DNA from: Nitratiruptor sp. SB155-2
GTDB taxonomy: Bacteria > Campylobacterota > Campylobacteria > Campylobacterales > Nitratiruptoraceae
Length of the DNA: 64,000 nt
Direction: 5' to 3'
NCBI RefSeq assembly: GCF_000010325.1
Contig: NC_009662.1
Span: 1,384,501-1,448,500, forward strand
The notes under the pieces are model-generated. The model had not been told where the DNA came from. It did not search any database and worked only from the letters and a program-made list of their open reading frames with translations. The position numbers were made by a program, and so were the translations under genes. Position 1 is the stretch's first letter, and each line of letters opens with the position of its first letter. Shown here piece after piece: positions 35,368-43,723 of this stretch.

Positions 35368-35799
35368 CTAAAAGTAGAGTCCCCAGGCAAAACGGACAGT
35401 ACGAAGAATGAGTGAAATGAGCTTTTTGAGTTCCTGCGCGCTCAATGTCGTTACAATCTGGGTAGAGCCATCTTCTATCGTGATGGCAAAACCATCCCCG
35501 GTTGGTGTGATATTCACCGATTCTACGAGGTATGGAGTATTCGTGTTTGGATATATCGCAGGCTCATTTAAGTCTGATTGATTGGTCGAAGGTTGTTCTT
35601 CTTCAATGTCAGGCAACGCAAATTTCGATAACTCATCCAGAAGTTTTATCAAAAAAGCTCTTGTGATCCACAGATCATACCGGGTTGGGTAGTTGAGATT
35701 GACAATAAGTCGCAGTCTGTCCTCCCGCTCGTCATAAACGGGAGTAAACTGTTTTGCAATCAGCTGCTCTTTACTCTTCATACTTGACAGTGTCATCAC
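35368..35799 (-). CDS. Unknown protein in the type I secretion operon (about 140 aa)
   Basis: I do not recognise the family. Residues 10-55 are a beta/alpha part ('FTPVYDEREDRLRLIVNLNYPTRYDLWITRAFLIKLLDEL'), followed by a Pro/Asn-rich linker and a second alpha/beta part ending 'LSAQELKKLISLILRTVRFAWGLYF'. No signal peptide or clear membrane helix. Several starts are possible (35799, 35796 or ATG 35781, MKSKEQL); ATG 35781 overlaps the preceding stop. Its fixed place between the DUF6447-like gene and the protease suggests a role in secretion or substrate handling. Confidence 0.7.
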   Translation of the reverse strand: MMTLSSMKSKEQLIAKQFTPVYDEREDRLRLIVNLNYPTRYDLWITRAFLIKLLDELSKFALPDIEEEQPSTNQSDLNEPAIYPNTNTPYLVESVNITPTGDGFAITIEDGSTQIVTTLSAQELKKLISLILRTVRFAWGLYF

Positions 35800-35986
35800 C
35801 CTCTTTTGGCAAATTGGCTTTGAGAAGTGTAGAGTAGTACTCTCTTGCAGCTGTCATTACAGCAATTTGCGATTTGAGATCGGCTATCTTTTGATCCACA
35901 TACTGAATGTTCATGATCTGTGCTTTAGCCGCATCGGGAAGCTCTTCGATCGCATACTCTTTGCCATCAATCGTTACTGTCGCCAT
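35771..35986 (-). CDS. Small DUF6447-like protein
   Basis: A 71-residue protein: beta-hairpin start 'MATVTIDGKEYAIEELPDAAKAQI', then one long helix ('YVDQKIADLKSQIAVMTAAREYYSTLL') and an acidic tail. It matches small DUF6447-type proteins as I remember them; no function is known to me. AAGGAG precedes ATG 35986. It overlaps the TolC gene by 20 bases and the next gene by up to 29, so it is surely part of the secretion operon. It could be a chaperone-like partner of the DUF4214 substrates (inference). Confidence 0.75.
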   Translation of the reverse strand: MATVTIDGKEYAIEELPDAAKAQIMNIQYVDQKIADLKSQIAVMTAAREYYSTLLKANLPKEGDDTVKYEE

Positions 35987-37265
35987 ATAAACTCCTTTTT
36001 TTTAGGTAAAGAAATTGTATCATAACTGCTTGCTGCAGATCCAATTTGCCACCTATAGAAAGATAGTTGACATATTCTTGCAAAAGGGTTTTCTTGTGCT
36101 TGATCATTTGCATGACAGCATCATAATAATCGTTTTGTGCTTTGTAAAAATCTATGATAGAAATAAGGTGGTTTTCGTAAGAGAGTTTTGCCTTCTTCAA
36201 GTATGTAGCATAACTTTCAATATTTTGATTGTCGGCTTGAAGCATTTTTTGATAAGAAACAATATTTGTGGCACTCTGTTTTTTTTGAATTGCAAAGTTG
36301 TTTTTTCTATCCAAGTAATCATATTTCGCTGAATTATAAAGCTCTATAGCTTCTTTGATAGAGTGATTAAGCGGTGCATTAAAAATGGGGAGATTCAATT
36401 CCAAAAATGCTCTTGAGTTGCTTCGCCTTGTAATGGAGTCGCCACTGACAGTATCCCCATAGGAAACCGATAGGTCCAAAGAGGGATAACGCTGATACCT
36501 TCTTTTTTGGATCTCGTTTTTTGCAATACTCGTATTGAGACTGTAAAGCATCAGTTCCGGATTTTTCTCTATATCGGTTTTGGGAAGTTCTATATTCAAC
36601 ACACTGTCACTTATATCGGAAAAAGTGATATCGTCTATTATATCGTTTGTAAGGAGACTTAGTTTTCTGATCACGTTTTGTAAAGCCAAACGAAACTGAG
36701 AAACATCACTTTTGGCCTGTTCGTATTTCGCGATGGCATAGAGATAGTCGCTTTTAGCTGCAAGATGCAACTCCATCTTCCTTTTGATATCTCGAACCAT
36801 TTTTTGGTTATTGAAACTCTTTTTTTGGGAAAGCGCTATAAGAGAACGAAGAGAAACCCCTTCGATATAGGTATTTGTTATCTCGCGTAACAAATCATTT
36901 GTAAAAGCCTCTTTTTGCAGTTTCGCATACTTCTCTTTGAGTTTGGTTTCGTGGATCATTGCATAGATTTTTGGCTCATAAAGCGGTTGCTTCATGGATA
37001 TCGAATATGATGTTACAGAAGAGTCGTAGTAAATCTTTCTCGTAGGATATTCATAGTGGTATTTATCTTTTCCGTAGCTACCCGATGCACTTAGAGAAGG
37101 GAAAAAATTGCTCATTGCACCTTGTTTTCTATATTTCGATGCTTTGATGGAGTGTTCGAGGCTCTTTAACTTGTAATTGTTTTGCATCGCTTTTAAAACG
37201 ATATCTTCAAGACTCTGTGCCCCTGCAAAGCTTATCATAAAAAAAACAAGGAGACTAATTCGCAT
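35967..37265 (-). CDS. TolC-family outer membrane efflux protein of type I system
   Basis: A 432-residue outer-membrane channel protein. Signal peptide 1-16 (cleavage near FAGA-QS), then the two-fold repeat of long helices and strands typical for TolC/PrtF ('KLKSLEHSIKASKYRKQGAMSNFFPSLSASGSYG' opens the first half). It forms the exit duct for substrates delivered by the ABC and fusion proteins encoded just upstream. The start overlaps the HlyD-family gene by 11 bases. Confidence 0.88.
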   Translation of the reverse strand: MRISLLVFFMISFAGAQSLEDIVLKAMQNNYKLKSLEHSIKASKYRKQGAMSNFFPSLSASGSYGKDKYHYEYPTRKIYYDSSVTSYSISMKQPLYEPKIYAMIHETKLKEKYAKLQKEAFTNDLLREITNTYIEGVSLRSLIALSQKKSFNNQKMVRDIKRKMELHLAAKSDYLYAIAKYEQAKSDVSQFRLALQNVIRKLSLLTNDIIDDITFSDISDSVLNIELPKTDIEKNPELMLYSLNTSIAKNEIQKRRYQRYPSLDLSVSYGDTVSGDSITRRSNSRAFLELNLPIFNAPLNHSIKEAIELYNSAKYDYLDRKNNFAIQKKQSATNIVSYQKMLQADNQNIESYATYLKKAKLSYENHLISIIDFYKAQNDYYDAVMQMIKHKKTLLQEYVNYLSIGGKLDLQQAVMIQFLYLKKRSLYGDSND

Positions 37266-38541
37266 GGAATGCTCCCTTGAGAAGCTGTTCTAGAGGCATT
37301 AAAAGATAAGAGATAAAACTTCTTTGTCCCGCTTTGATAAAAACAGTGACTGGCATTCCAGGCATAACTTTAAATCCATTCTCTTTTATGGCCCTCATCC
37401 CATCTGGCGTTATCTCTATCAAAGCTTTATAGTATTGTATTCTCGGATCTTTCGGATCTTTGATAACATCTGCCGATACATAGATCACTTTTCCGTATAC
37501 AGGTTTTGCTGATGGATCCACATAGGATGCAAAGTGGATTTCCGCTTTTTGTCCTACATGGACCTTATCTATATCCATAGGAGAGATCTTTGCTTCAATG
37601 ATCAGTTTTTCATTTTTTGGCACGACATAGAGGATTGGTCTATTAGGTAAAATAACTTCCCCCGATGAATGGACCTGCATATCCACAACCACTCCTCTGT
37701 CAGGAGCCTTAATAGAACTTTTTTCTATTTCATCTTTATAGATGGCTATTTTGCTTTTCAAAGACGCCAACTGCATCTCGTCTTTTTTCAAAGTATCAAG
37801 AAGTTCTTTTTTGTATTCGCTGACTATCAGTTTCATCTTGTTTTGCAGTTCTTCAATAGTCGCTTTTTTTTGCTTGATTTGCGACTGCAATGTTTCTATA
37901 TCATCCTGGACCTGGTCAATTTTTCGTTTCAGATCATAGATTTTGAGCTCATCTACAAGACCCTCTTTAAAAAGATTTTGCCATTTTTGAAGCTCCTGTT
38001 TATAAGAATCAAGCAGTTTTTGTTTGTACTCAAGTGAGGTTTGATAAGACTTTATCGCTTCTTTGAGTTCTTTGATCTGATACTTTAGATCATCGAGTCG
38101 ATTTTTAAGATTGGTTCGTCTATTTTGAAAGATCGTACTCTCAGCCTTTTTTATATCCTCTGAAATATCGTTTGGAAACTGGATATGTTTTTTGTCATGA
38201 AGTTCTGCTTCTATACGAGCCTTTTGGGCCAAAAGATGCTGATAATTCGACTCTGCCTCCCCTAGTCGCTCTTTGAGTTGATTAACATCAAGCTGAATGA
38301 GTGTTTGACCTTTTTGTACTTCATCCCCTTCATGAACATCTATATTGCTTACAATACCTCCTTTTGGATGCATGACCGTCTTTTTGTAACTCTGTACTAT
38401 TACTTCTCCTGGTGCATTCACAGAAAGGTCAATCTTAGCAAATGCCGCCCATATCCCAAACAGACCAAATATCAAAAAGATAATAAGGATGCCAAAACGT
38501 GAAACATGCTTATGGGTAAGTTTTTGATTGAGATCTTCCAT
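37255..38541 (-). CDS. HlyD-family membrane fusion protein (type I secretion)
   Basis: A 428-residue periplasmic adaptor. One N-terminal membrane helix (about 17-36), a lipoyl-like half ('APGEVIVQSYKKTVMHPKGGIVSNI'), a long coiled-coil hairpin (about 85-250) and the second lipoyl half with beta-barrel ('IKAPDRGVVVDMQVHSSGEVI'). This matches PrtE/RsaE/LipC adaptors of protease and S-layer secretion systems. It shares one base with the ABC gene stop and overlaps the TolC gene. Confidence 0.92.
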   Translation of the reverse strand: MEDLNQKLTHKHVSRFGILIIFLIFGLFGIWAAFAKIDLSVNAPGEVIVQSYKKTVMHPKGGIVSNIDVHEGDEVQKGQTLIQLDVNQLKERLGEAESNYQHLLAQKARIEAELHDKKHIQFPNDISEDIKKAESTIFQNRRTNLKNRLDDLKYQIKELKEAIKSYQTSLEYKQKLLDSYKQELQKWQNLFKEGLVDELKIYDLKRKIDQVQDDIETLQSQIKQKKATIEELQNKMKLIVSEYKKELLDTLKKDEMQLASLKSKIAIYKDEIEKSSIKAPDRGVVVDMQVHSSGEVILPNRPILYVVPKNEKLIIEAKISPMDIDKVHVGQKAEIHFASYVDPSAKPVYGKVIYVSADVIKDPKDPRIQYYKALIEITPDGMRAIKENGFKVMPGMPVTVFIKAGQRSFISYLLMPLEQLLKGAFHAN

Positions 38542-40250
38542 TATTTTCGGCCTTTTTGATTGAGTTTGGCAAATACTTCGTTTTTTGGTCCATACATTGC
38601 AAGCATTCCATCACGAAGAAGAGCTATTTTATCAGCAAGATTGAGCAGGGGAATTTTATGGGTGATAAATACAACTGTTGTCCCTTTTTCCTTCAGTCTC
38701 ATGAGTGCTTGCATCAACGCTTTTTCCCCAGCATCATCCAGATTGGAGTTTGGCTCATCCAAAATAACCAATTTCGGGTCACCAAAGATGGCACGGGCCA
38801 AACCGACACGTTGTCTTTGACCACCTGAAAGGGTCGCACCTCCTGGACCTATTTTGGTGTTGTATCCATCAGGCATTTTTAAAATCATCTCATGTACTCC
38901 AGCCATCTGCGCCGCCTCTATGATCCTTGCATCATCGGCTTCTGTAAAACGAGCAATGTTTTCGGCGATCGTACCTTCAAAAAGCTCGATATCCTGAGGA
39001 AGATAACCGATGTACTTTCCAAGCGTATCCCTGTCATACTGACTCATCTCGGCACCATCAAGTCTCACCTCACCTGCTGCCACTTTCCAAACACCAAGCA
39101 TCGTCTTTGCAAGACTCGATTTTCCAGCACCACTAGGACCTATTACGCCCACCATCTCGCCTGCATTGATATGAAGGGATACATTTTTTAAAACAGCCTG
39201 TTTACTAAGTGGAGGAATGGTCACAACGTTGACCAATGTGACATTACCTTTTGGCTCCGGCAACTCTATCTTTTTAGGCGCCTCTTCAAATTCGTTCAAG
39301 AGTTCATTGAGTTTTTTATAGGATGTTTTAGCAGCTGTAAAGCTTTTCCATGTTGCAACCATCTGAGATATGGGAGCCAGTGCCCGGCCAAGAAGAACAG
39401 CTCCGGCGATGATCATCCCGGGGCTGATGTGCCCAGAAATTGCCAACAAAGCCCCGACTCCATACATAAGCGAAGAGGACATCATACGAAAAGATTTGGA
39501 AAGGTTCGTATAGAGGGCTGATTTCGCGTTGGCTTCAGTATGGGTGGATATAAATTGGTAATACTCTTTCATCCACCTTTTGAAAAGGGGCTTCCTCATA
39601 CCCATCGCTTCAACTACTTCTGCATTTTGCAGCTGATTTGTCAAGTGCTGCTGGGCTTTTTTCTGTGCTCTTATGGATTCTTGCAATCCCTTTTTTGTCA
39701 CCTTGTCATTGACTACCGTAAAAAGAATGATAATAAGGGTTGCTATGACGCCATAAATCCCATAAATAGGATCAAATGCAAACATGATCCCAAGATAGAT
39801 CGGAAACCATGGTGCGTCAAAAAAGGAGAGAAGCCCAGGACCGTGCAAAAAGTTTTTGATGGTATTAAGATCATTGATAGGCTCTGCTGTTCCTTTGCCG
39901 GGATATTTCAAAGCCATCTCAAACGCCGCATGATAGACGCGCTGATTCATCGCAGCATCCAGCTTGTTCGAAACTATGATCATTATCTTGTTTCGCACAT
40001 ACTCCAAAAGTCCCATAGCAATAAAAAACATGATGATAACAGCAGTTACCACCATCAAGGTATCCAGACTTTTAGCAGGCATAACGATATCGTAGACCGC
40101 AAGCATATATATAGGTGCCGCCAGCACCAAAATATTTATGAAAAAGCTGAAAATTCCGACTTGGATAAAGATAGAGCGGAATTTTGACAGAACTTTTCGA
40201 ATTTCGTCACGAGGCTCTTTTTTTATGGAAGAGACGTTGATTTGTTGCAA
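38541..40250 (-). CDS. Type I secretion ABC transporter (PrtD/RsaD type)
   Basis: Inner-membrane ABC exporter of 569 residues: about six helices, then an ATPase with 'GPSGAGKSSLAKTML', signature 'LSGGQRQRVGLARA' and 'LVILDEPNSNLD'. There is no N-terminal C39 peptidase domain, so it is the PrtD/RsaD class that exports RTX proteases and S-layer proteins with uncleaved C-terminal signals. I start at TTG 40250 (MQQINVSSIKKEP) with AAGGA 8 bases upstream; the longer open frame to 40442 would run across the divergent promoter into the next gene. First gene of the secretion operon. Confidence 0.9.
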   Translation of the reverse strand: MQQINVSSIKKEPRDEIRKVLSKFRSIFIQVGIFSFFINILVLAAPIYMLAVYDIVMPAKSLDTLMVVTAVIIMFFIAMGLLEYVRNKIMIIVSNKLDAAMNQRVYHAAFEMALKYPGKGTAEPINDLNTIKNFLHGPGLLSFFDAPWFPIYLGIMFAFDPIYGIYGVIATLIIILFTVVNDKVTKKGLQESIRAQKKAQQHLTNQLQNAEVVEAMGMRKPLFKRWMKEYYQFISTHTEANAKSALYTNLSKSFRMMSSSLMYGVGALLAISGHISPGMIIAGAVLLGRALAPISQMVATWKSFTAAKTSYKKLNELLNEFEEAPKKIELPEPKGNVTLVNVVTIPPLSKQAVLKNVSLHINAGEMVGVIGPSGAGKSSLAKTMLGVWKVAAGEVRLDGAEMSQYDRDTLGKYIGYLPQDIELFEGTIAENIARFTEADDARIIEAAQMAGVHEMILKMPDGYNTKIGPGGATLSGGQRQRVGLARAIFGDPKLVILDEPNSNLDDAGEKALMQALMRLKEKGTTVVFITHKIPLLNLADKIALLRDGMLAMYGPKNEVFAKLNQKGRK

Positions 40251-40277
40251 TTTGTGTGTCCTTGGAAAAATTTTTGA

Positions 40278-40284
40278 TATTATA
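40278..40284. promoter_or_regulatory. Overlapping divergent -10 elements
   Basis: TATTATA can serve as TATTAT on the plus strand (for the glycosyltransferase at 40310) and TATAAT on the minus strand (for the secretion operon starting at 40250), at suitable distances for both. Confidence 0.5.
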
Positions 40285-40309
40285 GCACCAAAACCTATGA
40301 GAAAAGTTA

Positions 40310-41407
40310 ATGATGAACGTAGCGATAGTGCATGACTGGCTTGTGACAAATGCAGGAGCGGAAAAGGTTTTGTCTGCATTGATAGAACTTTTTCCAAATG
40401 CAGATCTTTTTTCCATTGTCGAATTTTTGGACGAATCATCAAAAAGAGAGATTTTGCAAGATATTCATGTTACCACTTCATTTATACAGCATCTGCCATT
40501 TTCCAAAAAACATTTTCGAAAATATCTTCTCCTATTTCCAAAAGCAATAGCATCTTTTGATTTAAAAAAGTATGATCTGATCCTCAGCAGTTCCTGGGCT
40601 TTTGCCAAAGGGATCAGAAAAGATGAAAATCAAATCCATATATGCTACTGCCATACCCCCATTCGATACATATGGGATTTGAAAGATGAGTACTTTCGCA
40701 ACATTCCTACTCTTTTTTATCCTTTGGCACAAACAACTGCAAAATATCTCCAACAATGGGATCTTCAAACATCCAAAAGCGTGGATCATTTCATAGCAAA
40801 TTCACACTTTGTCAAAAAACGTATCCAAAATATTTACAATCGTGATGCAACAGTCATCTATCCGCCGGTCGATACCACATCTTTTACCTTATGCAAAGAA
40901 AAAGAGGATTATTATGTGACTATGAGTCGACTGGTTCCTTACAAAAGAGTTGATTTGATCGTCCAGGCTTTTGCGAAAAATGGAAAAAGATTGCTTGTCA
41001 TAGGAGATGGAGAAGAGCGAAAACGTCTGGAAGCTATGGCAGCGAAAAACATCGAATTCAAGGGATGGATACAAAAAGAGGAGGTGATCGCAACTCTTCA
41101 AAAAGCAAAAGGGTTTGTATACGCTGCAATCGAAGATTTTGGCATAGCACCTGTGGAGGCACAAGCCTGCGGTACGCCGATCATCGCTTTGGGAATGGGG
41201 GGAACGGCAGAAAGTGTGATCGACGGTATCACCGGTGTCCACTTCCATAAGCAGAGTATTGAAGCCTTACAAAAGGCGGTAGAACATTTCGAATCGATAT
41301 ATGATACATTTGATTTTACAACCATTGCAAACCATGCAAAAAGTTTTTCCAAAGAGCGTTTCATGAAGGAAATGCAAACTTTTATCAAAGAAAAGGCGTA
41401 TCATTGA
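40310..41407 (+). CDS. GT4-family glycosyltransferase (mannosyltransferase-like)
   Basis: A 365-residue enzyme. 'VAIVHDWLVTNAGAEKVLSAL' at the N-terminus, 'CYCHTPIRYIWDL' near 107 and 'AIEDFGIAPVEAQACGTPIIA' (EX7E) near 270 place it with WbaZ/MtfB-like mannosyl- or rhamnosyltransferases using GDP-sugars. ATG 40310 is followed by another ATG and either may be used. It overlaps the sugar-phosphate transferase gene by 4 bases. Probably builds the first residues of the same glycan. Confidence 0.87.
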   Translation: MMNVAIVHDWLVTNAGAEKVLSALIELFPNADLFSIVEFLDESSKREILQDIHVTTSFIQHLPFSKKHFRKYLLLFPKAIASFDLKKYDLILSSSWAFAKGIRKDENQIHICYCHTPIRYIWDLKDEYFRNIPTLFYPLAQTTAKYLQQWDLQTSKSVDHFIANSHFVKKRIQNIYNRDATVIYPPVDTTSFTLCKEKEDYYVTMSRLVPYKRVDLIVQAFAKNGKRLLVIGDGEERKRLEAMAAKNIEFKGWIQKEEVIATLQKAKGFVYAAIEDFGIAPVEAQACGTPIIALGMGGTAESVIDGITGVHFHKQSIEALQKAVEHFESIYDTFDFTTIANHAKSFSKERFMKEMQTFIKEKAYH

Positions 41408-42747
41408 AATTTGTCCTGTTTAGAATACTCTCTTTTTTGATACTGTTGTTCATCAATTTGGAACTAACCTTCTTGATAGTAGGAGTATGGAAAGGGTGCA
41501 ACTGTCCATGGCATACGTACAGTTGGATGATGGTAATATATCTGCTCTATTATGCTCTTTTTAAACTCCTCAATAGAAGAATGGTCAGTCTTTCCGAAAC
41601 GTATCTCATCTTCAAAGCCAATACATTGGCACTCATAACAATCTTTTCCATAATGTTCTTAACGGCTTCTATTGATTCAAATTCAAAAATCATAGTTATT
41701 GTCTATTTTTTTCTCAATCTTTTCATTCCCATACCTCTGTATTTCATAAAAAAAATGCTCATCAACAGATGGTTTCAAGTAGATGTTTTGGCTATTTGCG
41801 ATCAAGATGGAAAAAAACAGATAGAAAGATGGTTTTCCAAAGAAAACGGTTTTGGTTTTCGCATAAAAAATATTGTACTTCTTGGCGAGATACCACTGCA
41901 TAAACAAAAAGATCTCATCAAAAAAATAATCAGCAATAATCGTTTTTATGCTGTCGTTATCGCTTCAAACAAATTATCAAAAGTTTTCTATCTGATTGAT
42001 GTTATCCAACCAAAAATCAGCCGTATCATAATGCTTCCCAAAATATCGACGATGCCTCTTTTTCATGCAGAGATCATCAACTCCATTCACCATAAAGGTC
42101 TAGCTTTTTTTATCCAAAACAGACTCCTCAATCCTGTCGATAAAACAATCAAGCGATTTTTCGATCTCTCTTTTGCTTCAATTTTGTTTCTGGTTTCGTT
42201 GCCTGTAATGAGTGGAATCTATCTTACTATATGGATACAAACAAAGAAAAATCCTATATTTACCCAAACAAGGATCGGCAAGGATGGAAAACCCTTTACA
42301 ATATACAAATTTAAGACCATGGTAGATAATGCCGAAAAAGTCCTTGAGGAGTATCTTCAAGCTCATCCCGAAGCCAAAGAGGAGTATAAACGCTATCGAA
42401 AACTCAAAAATGATCCAAGAATTACATCAATAGGAAAATTCCTGAGAAAAAGCTCTTTGGATGAGTTGCCACAACTTGTAAATATTCTCAAAGGTGATAT
42501 GTCGCTCATAGGACCTCGTCCCATTCTTCCTCAAGAAGCAGAGCTTTTTGGGGAGTTTTTCTCTTATTACTGTTCTGTTCGCCCGGGAGTTACGGGATTA
42601 TGGCAAGTGAGTGGCAGGAATGAGCTTGATTTTGACGAACGGGTCAAACTTGATGTATGGTATGTACGTAACTGGTCTTTGGAAATAGATATTTTGATAT
42701 TGTTGAAAACTGTAGTTATCGTACTTTCTCGGAAAGGAAGCTACTAA
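41404..42747 (+). CDS. Undecaprenyl-phosphate sugar phosphotransferase (WbaP/WcaJ family)
   Basis: A 447-residue polyprenol-phosphate hexose-1-phosphate transferase, the enzyme that starts a lipid-linked glycan. Four N-terminal helices and a CoA-binding-like middle part are followed by the catalytic module from about 245: 'RFFDLSFASILFLVSLPVM', 'FTQTRIGKDGKPFTIYKFKTM', 'SSLDELPQLVNILKGDMSLIGPRP' and 'RPGVTGLWQVSGR'. All family motifs are intact. It starts with TTG 41404 in a 4-base overlap with the glycosyltransferase. In the context of Wzm/Wzt it is the likely initiating enzyme for the exported polymer. Confidence 0.92.
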   Translation: MKFVLFRILSFLILLFINLELTFLIVGVWKGCNCPWHTYSWMMVIYLLYYALFKLLNRRMVSLSETYLIFKANTLALITIFSIMFLTASIDSNSKIIVIVYFFLNLFIPIPLYFIKKMLINRWFQVDVLAICDQDGKKQIERWFSKENGFGFRIKNIVLLGEIPLHKQKDLIKKIISNNRFYAVVIASNKLSKVFYLIDVIQPKISRIIMLPKISTMPLFHAEIINSIHHKGLAFFIQNRLLNPVDKTIKRFFDLSFASILFLVSLPVMSGIYLTIWIQTKKNPIFTQTRIGKDGKPFTIYKFKTMVDNAEKVLEEYLQAHPEAKEEYKRYRKLKNDPRITSIGKFLRKSSLDELPQLVNILKGDMSLIGPRPILPQEAELFGEFFSYYCSVRPGVTGLWQVSGRNELDFDERVKLDVWYVRNWSLEIDILILLKTVVIVLSRKGSY

Positions 42748-42770
42748 GAAGTTTTTTACCGAATAAGAAC

Positions 42771-42776
42771 TATAAT
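42771..42776 (+). promoter_or_regulatory. Possible -10 before the EI24 gene
   Basis: TATAAT 21-26 bases before ATG 42797; AAAGGAG follows at 42780-42787. Confidence 0.35.
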
Positions 42777-42796
42777 GGCTCAAAGGAGATTGTGCC

Positions 42797-43723
42797 ATGA
42801 AAATCAACAAATTCATTGTCAAAACCATCAACGATATGCTGAGCCTCGATACAATAAAGCTCGCTCTGATTACTGGAATACCGCTGCTTTTGGTATGGCT
42901 GGGGTTGGCTTGGATATTTTGGGGGCCTGTGACACATTTTACGACAGAAATTATCACTTGGATACCGTTTTCTATCGTTAGAGCAAACGGTGCGTTTATC
43001 ATCACCTTTTTTCTTTGGTTTGTAGCCGTACTGGTAAGCTATGCCTTTTTTATAGGGCTTTTTAGCGGTTTTTTACTGGGAGGCAAAAAAGAGAGCCGGT
43101 TTGAAGCGATCAACTTTACACTCATTATGATATTTGCAGTTGTCTGGGCGCTTTTTATTCTTGTGAAATGGCCATGGCTGAACCATGAAATACAAAGATT
43201 TCTTACCATTTTGCCCTTCGACACAGTTGCTCAAGGTCTTTCTTGGTTGCTGGCATTCTACCTTTTTTACAACCTCTTTTTGATCACCGAATATTTTACA
43301 ATCTTCGTTTTTCGAGAAGCCTTTTTAAGGGCAATGATGGAGAAGCACTTAGGAGATATGGAACTCTCACGCACAGACATCTCCCAAACCAAAGCGTATG
43401 CTAGGCTGTATTGGGATATTTTCTGGTTTTTTCTGGCATCCATCGCAATCCTACCGATTCTTTTTATCCCGATAGCAAACTTTCTAGCTGTCTGGTTTAT
43501 TTGGGCATGGCTCTACAAAGAATCCGCCTTTTTGGGTGTCTGTTCCTATCTATGTACACAGAGTGAGTATGAAAAATTAAAAGAACACAAAGCCTACCTT
43601 CTCTCGGCTTCACTCGTCTCGGCTCTTTTAAATTTTATCCCTATTATCAATATCTTCACACCATTTTTTATTATGGATCTCTATTTTCACTGGATTATCG
43701 AGACAAGGGATGAAGAGCTCTAA
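42797..43723 (+). CDS. EI24-domain membrane protein (CysZ-like)
   Basis: A 308-residue inner-membrane protein with about six to eight hydrophobic segments, resembling the EI24/CysZ family. The end '[28 protein letters not shown]' is typical of it. CysZ proteins carry sulfate, but many family members have no known substrate. AAAGGAG lies 9 bases before ATG 42797. It overlaps leuA tail to tail by 4 bases. Confidence 0.78.

Noticed and set aside
40251-40442. Upstream extension of the type I ABC gene
   Set aside because: It would cross the divergent promoter and the start of the glycosyltransferase at 40310; TTG 40250 has a ribosome site and gives the normal PrtD length.
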